64,000 bases of DNA from Frateuria_A sp035944355 (GCF_035944355.1 NZ_DASZBH010000014.1:124001-188000), one strand, 5' to 3'. Positions 14,598-24,204 are shown, numbered from the stretch's first letter. Notes: generated by a model not told the origin, from the letters alone. Made by a program: numbers and translations.

Positions 14598-16535
14598 CTA
14601 CAGTTCGCGAACAACGCGGAAGCCCACGCGCGCGCTGCGCACGTGGCCGTCCGCTCCCTGCCGGTAGGCCGAGCGCACCTGGTCGGGCGAGCTTCCCCAG
14701 GAACCGCCGCGCACCACGCGCACGCTGCAGCCGGGGTTGAGCCAGGCGCTGCCGTCGACCGGCGCGCGCATGTAGCTGTCGTGCCAGCAATCGGTGGTCC
14801 ACTCCGAAACGTTGCCGTCCATGTCGTAGAGCCCGAACGGGTTGGCCTCGAAGCTCATCACCGGCGCGGGTCCCCAGTAGCCGTCGTGGTAGCCCGGGAA
14901 GGCGTTGCTCCAGCGCCGTCCGCTGGGCGAGCGGTCACCGCTGCCGGTGAGGTTCTCGACCTTGCGGGTGGGCGCCTGCGAACCCCACCAGTAGCGGGTC
15001 TGGGTGCCGCCGCGCAGGGCGTATTCGAATTCGGCCTCGCTCGGCAGGCGGTAACGCTTGCCGGTGCGCTGGCTGAGCCAGTCGGCATAGGCGCTGGCAT
15101 CGCGCCAGGAGACATTGACCACCGGCAGATCGTCCTGCGCCGGGTGCCCGGCGTAGTCGTCCTGCCAGGTCGCCCGGGGATCGTCGCGCAGCGCGCCGCT
15201 GCGCTCGTCGTACACGCTGGCGCCGCCGAGCTTGACCGAGTCGGGCTGGTAGCCGCTGGCACGCACGAATTCGCGGAACTGGCCCACGGTGACCGCGCTG
15301 CGGGCCATGGCGTAGCCCTTGGCGATGGTCACCTGGTGGCGCGGCGTTTCGGCGTCGCTATGGTCGCCCTCGGCATCGGCCGCGCCCATCTGGAAGCTGC
15401 CGGTGGGAATGACCACCATCGCCGGCGCCTGGCCCGGCAGGTCGACGAAGCGGTCGCTGAACACCTGCCCCGGCTTGTAGCTGGCGTACAGGCGGGCGTT
15501 GGTGAGCTGCTGCTGGAATTCGTCGATGCCCTTCAGGCCCGGCTGCAATGCCTGCGCCTGCCCGGCCAGCCGCTGCGCCAGGTCTAGGTTGCCGGCGTCC
15601 AGCGCCGAACGGGCCTGGGCCAGCAGCCCGCCGGCGCGCTGCTGGCGGATGCCCTCGACGCGGTTGTGCACGTCGGCCAGTTGCTGCGAGCCCGGACGGA
15701 TCGTGGCCGCTTCGGCGAGCGCCTTGTCGGCGGCGGCGAAGTCGTTCTGCGCCACGGCCGCCAGCGCACGGTCCAGCACGGCCCGCTGCACCTGGAAGAT
15801 GCCCTGCTCGGCCATCGCGTTCGGGGGGTCGAGCACCTGCACCTGGCGGTACAGGTCCAGCGCGCTGGCGCCCTGCGGCTGGTCGGCCTTGCCCTGCTGC
15901 AGCAGCGCGGCGGCCTGCGCCAGCATCGGCCGGACCTTGGCCAGGGTCTTGAGGTGCTGCTCCAGCTGCGCCACGTCGGCGCCGCTGTTGGGCAGGCCGC
16001 GCAGGTCGGTGAGCAGTTCCTGCGCCGAATCGGCATCGCCCACGGCGATGTTCTGGCCGATCAGCGCCACCAGCTGCGCACGTACCTGGTTGACGCCCTC
16101 GGCCGCGGCGCGGCTGTCCGGCTTGTCGTGCAGCGCCTTGGCGTAGAGCTGGGCGGCACCGTCCGTACCGGCCAACCGCCCTTCCCGCAAGGCCTTGCCG
16201 GCACGCGCCAGCAACGCCTGGATTTCGGGCGTATCCGCGCTCAGCTGCTCGGGCAGGTTGGGATGGCCCTTGCTCATCCGCGCGGCGATCACGGCCGCCG
16301 GCGCCAGCGTGAGCGGCGGCCCGGCATCCAGTTCGGAACCCTGCGCAGACTGCGCCGGCCGCCTGCCCGGCGCATTGGCGTAGCCGATCGGGGAGGCCTG
16401 CCGCGGCGCCAGTTCCGCAGGGTTGACGTGGAACACCCGCGGAAAGAAATGGTAGACCAGCGCCGCGCCGAGCACGATCACGCCAAGTGCGCCACCCATG
16501 GCGCGCTGACGGCGGACGGTTTCGGTGCTCGGCAT
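14598..16535 (-). CDS. Membrane-anchored FGE/SUMF1-fold protein lacking the catalytic cysteines
   Basis: A 645-residue protein. A membrane helix lies at about residues 13-30 (GGALGVIVLGAALVYHFF). It is followed by some 330 residues of helical repeats resembling TPRs (DGAAQLYAKALHDKPDSRAA). The C-terminal formylglycine-generating-enzyme fold runs from about 390 to 645 (IPTGSFQMGAADAEGDHSDA, YRLPSEAEFEYALRGG, GLYDMDGNVSEWTTDCW, VRVVRGGSWGSSPDQVRSAY). Active FGE has two Cys in the RGGSW..C....C region; here that stretch has none. It is likely a non-FGE member acting in the periplasm, role unknown. It is divergent from rnd. Confidence 0.85.
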   Translation of the reverse strand: MPSTETVRRQRAMGGALGVIVLGAALVYHFFPRVFHVNPAELAPRQASPIGYANAPGRRPAQSAQGSELDAGPPLTLAPAAVIAARMSKGHPNLPEQLSADTPEIQALLARAGKALREGRLAGTDGAAQLYAKALHDKPDSRAAAEGVNQVRAQLVALIGQNIAVGDADSAQELLTDLRGLPNSGADVAQLEQHLKTLAKVRPMLAQAAALLQQGKADQPQGASALDLYRQVQVLDPPNAMAEQGIFQVQRAVLDRALAAVAQNDFAAADKALAEAATIRPGSQQLADVHNRVEGIRQQRAGGLLAQARSALDAGNLDLAQRLAGQAQALQPGLKGIDEFQQQLTNARLYASYKPGQVFSDRFVDLPGQAPAMVVIPTGSFQMGAADAEGDHSDAETPRHQVTIAKGYAMARSAVTVGQFREFVRASGYQPDSVKLGGASVYDERSGALRDDPRATWQDDYAGHPAQDDLPVVNVSWRDASAYADWLSQRTGKRYRLPSEAEFEYALRGGTQTRYWWGSQAPTRKVENLTGSGDRSPSGRRWSNAFPGYHDGYWGPAPVMSFEANPFGLYDMDGNVSEWTTDCWHDSYMRAPVDGSAWLNPGCSVRVVRGGSWGSSPDQVRSAYRQGADGHVRSARVGFRVVREL

Positions 16536-16648
16536 GGTGGACTCTTGGATGGGCTGCTATCGTGCGCCGCTCACCATATGGCAGCGCCGATGACAGGGCA
16601 ATGCGCAACGCGCCGCCCCACCGCGCCAGGTCCGTTCGAGGAAGTTCC

Positions 16649-17767
16649 ATGTCCGTACCCGAGGCGGCGTCAGCCGCATGGATCGATCGTCGCGACGCGC
16701 TGGAAGCGTGGCTCGCCACGCTGCCGGCCGGCGCCGCGCTGGGCGTGGATACCGAGTTCATGCGGCGCAGCACCTTTTACCCGCAACTGGCGCTGCTGCA
16801 GCTGGGCTGGAACGGCCGCTACGCCCTGGTCGACCCGCTGGCCTTCGACATCGGCGACGCGCTGCGTCCTCGCCTGGCCAGCGGCCCCGCCATCACCGTG
16901 ATGCACAGTGCCGGCGAAGACCTGGAGGCACTGGCGCCGCTCCTGCCCGACGGGCCGGGCACGCTGTTCGACACCCAGATCGCCGCCGCCTTCGTCGGCA
17001 TGGGCCTGGGCCTGAGCTATCGCGCGCTGGTGGCCGAACTGGTGGGAGCGGAGCTGGACAAGGGCGAAACCCGCTCGGACTGGCTGCAGCGCCCCCTCAC
17101 CGACTCGCAGCGGCTCTATGCGACGCTCGACGTGGTGCATCTGGAACCGTTGCACGCGCAACTCGTGGCGCGCCTGGCCGAGCGCGGGCGCATCGCCTGG
17201 CACGCCGAGGATTGCGAGCGGCTCAAGCGCCGGGCCAACGCGCACCATGGGGATGCGCAGCCACAGCGCGGCTTCCGCGCCGCCGCCGACTGGCCGCGCG
17301 CGCAACAGGCGCTGCTGCGCCGTCTGCTGCTGTGGCGCGACCGCAGCGCGCGCACCCTGGACCGTCCACGCTCGTGGCTGCTGGAGGATGCGCTGGCGCT
17401 CAGCCTCGCGCAGAACCCGCCCTCCAGCCTGGCCGAGCTGGAACAGCGCTGCCGCGGCCAGCGTGCCCTGCGCTCACCCCAGCGTGCGGAATTGTTCGAC
17501 CTGCTCGCCTCCGGCCCGGATCCGCAGGAAGTGGCGGCCACCGCCGCGATCGCCGCGCCCGTGTCCGGCGCGGCCAAGAAGGCGCTGGCGGCGATGAAGG
17601 ACAGCGTCGACCGCCTCGCCGCCGACCTCGACCTGCCGCCAGGCCTGCTGTGCCCGCGCAAGGTGCTGGAGGAGTACGTGAGCACGGGCGAGTGGCCGGA
17701 ATTTCTCGAAGGCTGGCGGCACGAGGTGCTGCACCAGCGATTGGCGACCCTGCTGCCGGATGGCTGA
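16649..17767 (+). CDS. rnd: Ribonuclease D
   Basis: A 372-residue 3'-5' exoribonuclease of the DEDDy family acting on tRNA precursors. Exo I is VDTEF (Asp34, Glu36). Exo II has Asp92 in HSAGEDLEAL. Exo III is YATLD (Tyr158, Asp162). An HRDC domain follows at about residues 215-290. ATG 16649 gives MSVPEAASAAWIDRRDALEA; frames open further upstream have no better start. It is divergent from the FGE-like gene across 113 bases. Length and motifs are normal for the family. Confidence 0.95.
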   Translation: MSVPEAASAAWIDRRDALEAWLATLPAGAALGVDTEFMRRSTFYPQLALLQLGWNGRYALVDPLAFDIGDALRPRLASGPAITVMHSAGEDLEALAPLLPDGPGTLFDTQIAAAFVGMGLGLSYRALVAELVGAELDKGETRSDWLQRPLTDSQRLYATLDVVHLEPLHAQLVARLAERGRIAWHAEDCERLKRRANAHHGDAQPQRGFRAAADWPRAQQALLRRLLLWRDRSARTLDRPRSWLLEDALALSLAQNPPSSLAELEQRCRGQRALRSPQRAELFDLLASGPDPQEVAATAAIAAPVSGAAKKALAAMKDSVDRLAADLDLPPGLLCPRKVLEEYVSTGEWPEFLEGWRHEVLHQRLATLLPDG

Positions 17768-17866
17768 AGCGATCCTGCCACGCCACGCCGCAGGTCCCTT
17801 GGTCCCCAATGGCCGCCGCCCCCTTGGCGAGGGCTGCGCGACGCTGCTAACATTCGCGGCTCGCGT

Positions 17867-17942
<76 letters not shown>

Positions 17943-17955
17943 AACCTCCAGCATC

Positions 17956-17986
17956 AAAAGGCCGGTACGTCGCGTACCGGCCTTTT
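17956..17986. terminator. Intrinsic terminator after tRNA-Ala
   Basis: A 14-base-pair stem AAAAGGCCGGTACG/CGTACCGGCCTTTT with a 3-base loop, followed by CTTTTTG. It starts 14 bases after the tRNA and has A/T tracts on both sides. Confidence 0.9.
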
Positions 17987-18050
17987 CTTTTTGCGTCCCA
18001 TGCCGCCCCAGGCCTGCCACGCGCCACGTGCCTTGCCGCATCGGCCGCGC

Positions 18051-18737
18051 TCAACCCGGCGCTTGGCAGCCGTAGATGTAGAAGTCGCAGAACGAGCCGG
18101 TCCGGGTGTCGCCGGCATAGGGATACCGGTTGGGAACATGGGCCAGCAGGCGCCACTGCGGCCGGTGCTCGTCTATCCAGCGGGAAAACATCCGGTGCCT
18201 GACGTGCCGGGCGGCATCCTCCGCTTCGCCATCATGGTTGGACGAATAGATGACGACGAAGCGCGTCGACGAATCGAACAGGCGCTGCATGTAGGCGTCG
18301 AACACGTGGTCTTCGACCAGATGGAAGATCACGTTCAGGGACAAGGTCAGCGGAGCGGTTTCGCCGGCATATTCGGAAACCAGCTTGAACCGCTTGGTGG
18401 CATCGCCGGAAAACATTTTCCTGCACCGCTCGACGGCCTTCGGGCTGACGTCGAACCCGAGGTAGAACGGATAGTTCGCGAGCCCGAGCTGGTAGCCGTC
18501 GCCGCTGCCGTATTCGATGACCGCCTCCACGCGGTTGGAGAGGACGAAGCCGTTCACCACCTCCGCCTTGAACTCCGCCAGCCGATTGCGGGAACCGTCG
18601 CCCGAGGTGCCGCCCGCCTTGTACCGGCTCACCCAATAGTCGGTGGAACCCAGAAACGGCCTGGGCGGCCTGATGCCCCGCCACAGCTGGGTCGCGACCG
18701 TGCCGATGAGCGGCATGCCCTTGATGATCTGTTTCAT
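18051..18737 (-). CDS. Class I SAM-dependent methyltransferase, substrate unknown
   Basis: A 228-residue protein. Motif I is VEAVIEYGSGDGYQLGLANY at about residues 70-90, followed by the acidic motif II YLGFDVSPKAVERC. The middle contains TLSLNVIFHLVEDHVFDAYM, typical of class I methyltransferases. No substrate domain is recognised; similar proteins occur in polysaccharide gene clusters. It stands alone, 3' to tRNA-Ala and divergent from nothing informative. GC content looks slightly below that of its neighbours, so acquisition at the tRNA locus is possible but unproven. Confidence 0.8.
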   Translation of the reverse strand: MKQIIKGMPLIGTVATQLWRGIRPPRPFLGSTDYWVSRYKAGGTSGDGSRNRLAEFKAEVVNGFVLSNRVEAVIEYGSGDGYQLGLANYPFYLGFDVSPKAVERCRKMFSGDATKRFKLVSEYAGETAPLTLSLNVIFHLVEDHVFDAYMQRLFDSSTRFVVIYSSNHDGEAEDAARHVRHRMFSRWIDEHRPQWRLLAHVPNRYPYAGDTRTGSFCDFYIYGCQAPG

Positions 18738-18936
18738 TGGGTTTTCGACGCGCGTCCGGACGGGAAGCGCGACGGTGTCATAGCGCCGGCGAACAAGGCA
18801 TCAATGGAGCGACAGAAAACCTTTGCAAACCATTGAGCTTTTTCTTGCGAATGACTGCGCTGCAGTGCGCCCATGCCTGCAAATCAATCGCCGGACGTGC
18901 GCAAACATCGGCCTGCGCAAAATAAATAGGACAACC
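18738..18936. other. Intergenic stretch of lower GC
   Basis: About 200 bases with markedly more A/T than the surroundings (for example GCAAAATAAATAGGACAACC around 18917). No convincing reading frame, RNA or repeat is seen. It contains the upstream region of the methyltransferase gene. Confidence 0.4.
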
Positions 18937-19104
18937 TCAGCGGTGATCGATGCCTTCGTCGTGCCTGGCGTCGCGGTTGGCCTCCTTGGCGTCGCGGGTT
19001 TGCTGCGCATTGCGCTCTTCCTGCAACCGGCGATCGAGCCGCGCGACATCCTTGTCGTTGCGGTCACCGGTGCCGTGCTTGCGTTGGGCGGGGGGCTTGG
19101 GCAT
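18937..19104 (-). CDS. Small highly charged hypothetical protein
   Basis: A 55-residue protein (MPKPPAQRKHGTGDRNDKDV...). It is almost entirely charged and polar, rich in Arg, Asp, Lys and Glu and without hydrophobic core residues, so it is probably disordered. GAGGAG lies 8 bases upstream of the ATG. It sits between the methyltransferase and the GH13 gene on the same strand. Recognised only as a type of short charged protein seen in this bacterial group. Confidence 0.55.
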   Translation of the reverse strand: MPKPPAQRKHGTGDRNDKDVARLDRRLQEERNAQQTRDAKEANRDARHDEGIDHR

Positions 19105-19181
19105 GGGGCGGACTCCTCACGGGGAGCCACGACCGTACGACGGGCCGATTCACCAGCGTGTGATGCCGGCGGGCGAGGCCG

Positions 19182-20798
19182 TCATGCCTGGCGCGCGAAC
19201 AGCACGCCGTGACCCGGCAGGCTCAGTCGGCCTCCGTCGAAGGTGCCCTGGGCGAGGCCGTGTCCCTCGACCGGCCGCCACTGTCCATCCAGTGAAAGTT
19301 CGGCCTGCGCCGACTTGCCGTCCAGATTGAAGGCGATCAGCAGCGTCTCGCCGGCGTGGCAACGAAGGAAAGCGAGCACGGGCTCGGGCGTGTCCAGAAA
19401 GCGGATGTCGCCCCAGCGCAATGCGGACTGTCCGCGGCGCCAATGCATGATGCGGCGGAAGCCCTGCAGCACCGAGACCGGGTCGGCATCCTGCCGCGCC
19501 ACGGCGAGCGTGCGGTGTTCGGGCGGCACCGGCAGCCATGGGACGCTGGCGCTGAACCCGGCATGCTCGCCATCGCTCCACGGTATCGGCGTACGGCAAC
19601 CGTCGCGGCCCTTGAACTGCGGCCAGAACGCGATGCCGTAGGGATCCTTGAGCGCCTCGTAAGGCACATCGACCTCGGTCAGGCCCAGCTCCTCGCCCTG
19701 ATAGACGCACACCGAGCCGCGCAGCGAGCAGACCAGCGCGGTAAAGAGGTTGGCCAGCGCCGGCGCGGGCCGTTCGCCACCCCAGCGGCTGAGCACGCGT
19801 TCGACGTCGTGGTTGGAGATCGCCCAGCAGGGCCAGCCTTCGCGCATCTGTGCCTCCAACTGCTCGACGGTGCCGCGGATGTGCGCGGCGCTGAAATCGT
19901 CGGTGAGCAGCTCGAAGCTGTAGCCCATGTGCAGGCGGCCGGCCTGGGTGTATTGGGCCGTGGTCGCCAGCGAGTCCTCCGAGGAGATCTCGCCCAGCGC
20001 CACCGTGCCGGGATAGCGGTCCAGCAGCGCGCGCAGCTCGGCGAGGAAGGCCAGGTTTTCCGGCTGGGTGTTGTTGTACCAGTGGTACTGGAAGGCGTAG
20101 GGGTTGTCCGGGCTGAAGCCGCGGCCCGTGCGCTGCGCCTTGGGCTTGGGCGGGTTGTCGCGCAGCTGCGCGTCGTGGAAGCAGAAGTTGATCGCGTCCA
20201 GGCGCAGGCCATCGACGCCGCGCTCCAGCCAAAAGCGCACGCAGCCCAGGATCGCCGCGCGCACCTCGGGCTGGTGGAAGTTGAGGTCCGGCTGCGAGGC
20301 CAGGAAGTTGTGCAGGTAGTACTGCCCGCGCCGCGGCTCCCACTGCCAGGCGCTGCCGCCGAAGATCGACAGCCAGTTGTTGGGCGGCGTGCCGTCCTCC
20401 TTCGCATCGGCCCAGACGTACCAGTCGGCCTTGGCGTTGTCGCGGCTCTGCCGGCTTTCCTGGAACCAGGCGTGTTCGATCGAGGTGTGGCTGAGCACCT
20501 GGTCGATCATCACGCGCAGCCCCAGGCCATGCGCCTTGGCCAGCAGCCGGTCGAAATCCTCCAGGGTGCCGAACAGCGGGTCGACGTCGCAGTAGTCGGC
20601 GATGTCGTAGCCGTAGTCGGCCATCGGCGATTTGAAGAACGGCGAGATCCAGATCGCGTCCACACCGAGGCTCGCCACGTAGTCGAGCTTCTCGATGATG
20701 CCCGGCAGATCGCCTACGCCGTCGCCGTCGGTATCCAGAAAACTACGCGGATAGATCTGGTAGGTGACGGCGCCGCGCCACCAAGGTGCATCACTCAT
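19182..20798 (-). CDS. GH13 alpha-glucosidase, probably cytoplasmic
   Basis: A 538-residue GH13 enzyme. The (beta/alpha)8 barrel begins WWRGAVTYQIYPRSFLDTDG. The catalytic triad is Asp201 (GLRLDAINF), Glu270 (ALGEISSED) and Asp331 (ISNHDVERV). Domain B and a short C-terminal beta domain complete the oligo-1,6-glucosidase/alpha-glucosidase type. No signal peptide is visible from ATG 20798, so it should hydrolyse maltose or short maltodextrins in the cytoplasm; exact linkage preference cannot be told. It is divergent from the TonB receptor gene, with a LacI-type palindrome 96 bases upstream. Confidence 0.92.
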   Translation of the reverse strand: MSDAPWWRGAVTYQIYPRSFLDTDGDGVGDLPGIIEKLDYVASLGVDAIWISPFFKSPMADYGYDIADYCDVDPLFGTLEDFDRLLAKAHGLGLRVMIDQVLSHTSIEHAWFQESRQSRDNAKADWYVWADAKEDGTPPNNWLSIFGGSAWQWEPRRGQYYLHNFLASQPDLNFHQPEVRAAILGCVRFWLERGVDGLRLDAINFCFHDAQLRDNPPKPKAQRTGRGFSPDNPYAFQYHWYNNTQPENLAFLAELRALLDRYPGTVALGEISSEDSLATTAQYTQAGRLHMGYSFELLTDDFSAAHIRGTVEQLEAQMREGWPCWAISNHDVERVLSRWGGERPAPALANLFTALVCSLRGSVCVYQGEELGLTEVDVPYEALKDPYGIAFWPQFKGRDGCRTPIPWSDGEHAGFSASVPWLPVPPEHRTLAVARQDADPVSVLQGFRRIMHWRRGQSALRWGDIRFLDTPEPVLAFLRCHAGETLLIAFNLDGKSAQAELSLDGQWRPVEGHGLAQGTFDGGRLSLPGHGVLFARQA

Positions 20799-20893
20799 CC
20801 TGGGTCCCCGTGGATTGCGCCCGGACCGCGCAACACGGACCACTATCGGCGTGCCAGCAGCTTAGCGGCGGTCTTTGCCTGGCCATCCGTCCG

Positions 20894-20907
20894 TGCATAC
20901 GTATTCA
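20894..20907. promoter_or_regulatory. LacI-type operator, copy 1 (upstream of cytoplasmic GH13)
   Basis: TGCATACGTATTCA, the reverse complement of copies 2 and 3. The palindrome has the central CG usual for LacI-family sites (ATACGTAT core). It lies 96 bases upstream of the leftward GH13 start codon. Confidence 0.8.
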
Positions 20908-21108
20908 TGCAGGCGGGTTATTGCGCCGCAGCGATGGCCTTTTTTCCGTGCTCCGCGGCGTCGGCAGCCGTGGGGTTCGAACGGTTCGATACGAGCCCGG
21001 GCAAGCAGACACGACATTCGAGGCTGCCGGCCATGGCAGAGCCGACCGCTCGACGCGCATACACGTCCGCCCTACGAAAAGCCGCTTGCCGGTTGCAGTG
21101 CAACAGGA

Positions 21109-21122
21109 TGAATACGTATGCA
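21109..21122. promoter_or_regulatory. LacI-type operator, copy 2 (upstream of the TonB receptor)
   Basis: TGAATACGTATGCA, 154 bases upstream of the receptor GTG. A TTGCAG at 21093-21098 could be a -35 box, which would put the operator over the -10 region. That promoter is weakly supported. Confidence 0.8.
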
Positions 21123-21275
21123 CGAACGTGTCTGGCCTTCTCACTGCGCCCTACCATGCCGCCACTACCGGCAGGGGCATGGCCGGTCAACGCTGCAGCA
21201 CCAGCAACGGCTTGCAAGAGTCCAGTTGCCTGGGCGCCACTTGCGGCTTCATAGAGTCACTTGGGAGGGGGAACC

Positions 21276-24062
21276 GTGGAACTGAAACATAATGTGCTGA
21301 CGCTGGCGCTGGCCTCTGCCGTACTGATGCTGGCATCCACTGCGGCGGGCGCGACGGGTCAGGAGCAGCAGACTTCCGGTCCAAACGCACAAGCGCAGTC
21401 CGTCAAGAAAGACAAGGTCAAGAAGCAGCAGGCCACCGAGCTTGGCGTGGTGAAGGTCAGCGGCTTCGCGCAAAGCATCCAGAGCGCCGTGGCGGCCAAG
21501 CAATCGTCCGATGAGATCATCGAGGCGGTGTCTGCCGAAGACATCGGCAAGCTGCCCGACGTCAGCATCGCCGAGTCGATTGCCCGCCTGCCCGGTGTTT
21601 CGGCGCAGCGCGTCGCGGGCCGGGCGCAGGTGATCAGCGTGCGTGGCCTCTCGCCGGACTTCGCCACCACGTTGCTCAACGGCCGCGAGATGGTGAGCAC
21701 GGGCGACAATCGCAGCGTCGAGTTCGATCAATACCCCTCCGAGTTGATCAGCGGCGTCACCGTTTACAAGACGCCCAAAGCCGGCCTGATCGGACAGGGG
21801 TTGTCCGGCACGCTGGACATGCATACGGTCCGTCCACTGGATTACCAGAAATCGGTGACCGTGCTGGGTATCCGGGGACAGCACAACTCGCTGGGCGCGG
21901 CCGCCGGCGTACGGGCCTTCGGCGATCGCCTCAACGCCAGTTACATCGGGCAGTTCCTGAATCACACCCTGGGTATCGCGGTGGGCTATGCGCACTCCCA
22001 GACGCCCACGCAGGAGAACCAGGTCGGCCTGTATGAGCCGTGGCAGCAGGTCAGTGATGGATCGCGCCCGGGCGTGCCGGCCGGCACTTATTACTCCGAC
22101 GGCATCAAGGCACTGCGTCGCACCGGCTACACCAAGCGCGACGGCGTCATGGCCACGGTCGAATGGCGGCCATCGAACTGGTGGACGAGCACGCTCGACC
22201 TGTTCCATACCAAGTCGACCCAGAAAGACACCGCCAACCAGTTCGAGGTCAACCTGGGCGACTACAACGGCGGCTACGGCCGGCTCCAGGTAACCAACCC
22301 CACCATCAACGGCAACGGCACGTTCACCGGCGGCACCGCGAGCAACCTCTACCCGCTGGTGCGCGGCATGTACAACAGCCGCCACGACACCATCGACGCA
22401 GCCGGCTGGAACAACGAATTCTCCGCCGGCGACGTGAGCCTGGTGGCCGATGTGAGCTACTCCAAGGCCAATCGTCGAGAGATCAATCTGGAAAACAACA
22501 CCCAGCTTGAGCCCGCGCCGCAGCTGGACACTCTCACGCTGGCTTACACCGGCAACGGCTTCTCGCAACTGTCGCCAACGCTCAATTACGCCGATCCGTC
22601 CAAGTTGTACCTGCGCAACACCATCTATGGTTCCGGCTACGGCAAGACGCCGAGCATCCACGATGAACTCAAGAGCGCCCGGCTGGGCGCGACGGTGCCG
22701 ATGCCGGACGCGCTCAGCAACGTGATCCCCGATGTGGAGTTCGGCATCAATTACGCCGATCGCCAGAAGACCAAGCACCAGCCGGAAGGCAACATCACCG
22801 TCGGCGCGCAGGGCGACACCACCATCGCGCCGGACCTGCAGTACGGCCTGGTCGACCTCGGCTTTGCCGGCGTGGGGTATGTGCCCGCGTGGAACGTCCC
22901 CGCCGCCGTCGCGCGCTATATGACGTTCCAGCCCAACGAGAACGCGTCCTACCTCGTGGCGAAGGCCTGGTCGCTGTCGGAGAAAATTTCCACGGCGTAC
23001 GCGATGGCGGACATCGACACGACGTGGGGCGTGCCGGTCCGGGGCAACGTCGGCGTGCAGTTGCAGCATGCCAACCAGTCCTCGTCGGCCAACATCTACA
23101 ACGGCACGCAACCGGCCGGCATGCAGATCCAGCGCCTCACGAGCGGCAAGTCCTACACCGACGTGCTGCCAAGTCTGAACCTGGCTTTCTCTCTGACCGA
23201 CAGCCAGGTGCTGCGCGTGGCGTTGGCCAAGCAGGTGGCGCGGCCGCGCATGGACGATATGCGTGCCTCGCTGGACTTCGGGATCGACACGGCGACCGGC
23301 AAGCCGGGCGCCAGCGGCGGCAATCCCAAGCTCGACCCGTGGCGCGCCAATGCGTTCGATCTGTCGTGGGAGAAGTACTTCGGCAGCAATGGTTACGTGG
23401 CGGCCGCCTTCTTCTACAAGGAACTGACGAGCTACATCTACACGCAGACGCGCGACAACTACGACTTCTCCGCGTTGGTCGCCGGCTACACCCCGCCGCC
23501 GGGCTCGCCGCCGGCGCTCACGACCGGCACCTACAGTGCGCCGTTCAACGGCAAGGGCGGCACGCTGCGAGGTCTGGAGTTGTCCACGTCGGTGCCGCTG
23601 AACCTGATCACGCCGGCGCTCGACGGCTTCGGAGTCCTGGCCAGCGCCAGCTTCAACGACAGCAGCATCAAGATCCTCTCGCCCGAGAACGCCACCAGTG
23701 TCGGCAACGGTCCGATCAGCCTGCCCGGCCTGTCCAAGCGCGTGTACAACCTGACCGCGTACTACGAGAAAAACGGCTTCGAGGCGCGCGTCAGCGAACG
23801 CAAGCGTTCGGACTTCATCGGCGAGATCGGCAACTTCGCAGGCAACCGGACGCTGCGCTACGTGGTCGGCGAAAACATCTTTGACGCCGAGGTCGGCTAT
23901 ACCTTCAGCGACAGCAGCAAATTGCGCGGATTCAGCGTGCAATTGCAGGCAAGCAACCTGACCAACGCGCCGTACCGTACTTACGCCGGCTCCAAGGACC
24001 GTCCGCTCGAGTACATCGAATGGGGCCGGACCTACCTGCTGGGTGCCACCTACAAGTTCTGA
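21276..24062 (+). CDS. TonB-dependent receptor for maltodextrins (TonB-Xanth-Caul type)
   Basis: A 928-residue outer-membrane receptor. A signal peptide occupies about residues 1-25 (LTLALASAVLMLASTAAGAT). The plug domain has EDIGKLPDVSIAESIARLPG and ISVRGLSPDFATTLLNGREM, hallmarks of the TonB-Xanth-Caul subfamily. The 22-strand barrel ends with aromatic Phe (LLGATYKF). The start is GTG 21276, with GGGAGGGGG just upstream. Substrate is inferred from the surrounding alpha-glucan enzymes and the shared operator. It would import oligosaccharides into the periplasm using TonB energy. Confidence 0.92.
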   Translation: MELKHNVLTLALASAVLMLASTAAGATGQEQQTSGPNAQAQSVKKDKVKKQQATELGVVKVSGFAQSIQSAVAAKQSSDEIIEAVSAEDIGKLPDVSIAESIARLPGVSAQRVAGRAQVISVRGLSPDFATTLLNGREMVSTGDNRSVEFDQYPSELISGVTVYKTPKAGLIGQGLSGTLDMHTVRPLDYQKSVTVLGIRGQHNSLGAAAGVRAFGDRLNASYIGQFLNHTLGIAVGYAHSQTPTQENQVGLYEPWQQVSDGSRPGVPAGTYYSDGIKALRRTGYTKRDGVMATVEWRPSNWWTSTLDLFHTKSTQKDTANQFEVNLGDYNGGYGRLQVTNPTINGNGTFTGGTASNLYPLVRGMYNSRHDTIDAAGWNNEFSAGDVSLVADVSYSKANRREINLENNTQLEPAPQLDTLTLAYTGNGFSQLSPTLNYADPSKLYLRNTIYGSGYGKTPSIHDELKSARLGATVPMPDALSNVIPDVEFGINYADRQKTKHQPEGNITVGAQGDTTIAPDLQYGLVDLGFAGVGYVPAWNVPAAVARYMTFQPNENASYLVAKAWSLSEKISTAYAMADIDTTWGVPVRGNVGVQLQHANQSSSANIYNGTQPAGMQIQRLTSGKSYTDVLPSLNLAFSLTDSQVLRVALAKQVARPRMDDMRASLDFGIDTATGKPGASGGNPKLDPWRANAFDLSWEKYFGSNGYVAAAFFYKELTSYIYTQTRDNYDFSALVAGYTPPPGSPPALTTGTYSAPFNGKGGTLRGLELSTSVPLNLITPALDGFGVLASASFNDSSIKILSPENATSVGNGPISLPGLSKRVYNLTAYYEKNGFEARVSERKRSDFIGEIGNFAGNRTLRYVVGENIFDAEVGYTFSDSSKLRGFSVQLQASNLTNAPYRTYAGSKDRPLEYIEWGRTYLLGATYKF

Positions 24063-24204
24063 TACGCAACACTCTCCCCTTGCCTGCCGGCAGCCTTGCC
24101 GGCAGGCCGTTTTGCATCACATCCGGAAAACTGCCGCCGCGTCCCGCGGCCTCCGAAAAGCCTCCCCGGGGCGACAGACCGCCCGAACGCATCCGGAGTC
24201 TTCT

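Larger units (their letters stand above)
20799..21275. other. Divergent regulatory region between GH13 and receptor genes
   Basis: A 477-base region without a gene. It holds two copies of the 14-bp LacI-type palindrome in opposite orientation, at 20894 and 21109, one near each divergent gene. No other repeats or RNA structure were identified. Confidence 0.7.

Noticed and set aside
18801..19130. A 109-residue minus-strand frame over the low-GC gap
   Set aside because: It crosses the better-supported 55-residue charged gene (with GAGGAG at its ATG) in another frame and has no recognisable features.
21056..21069. Another operator copy near GCATACACGTCC in the divergent region
   Set aside because: It matches one half-site only and is not palindromic.
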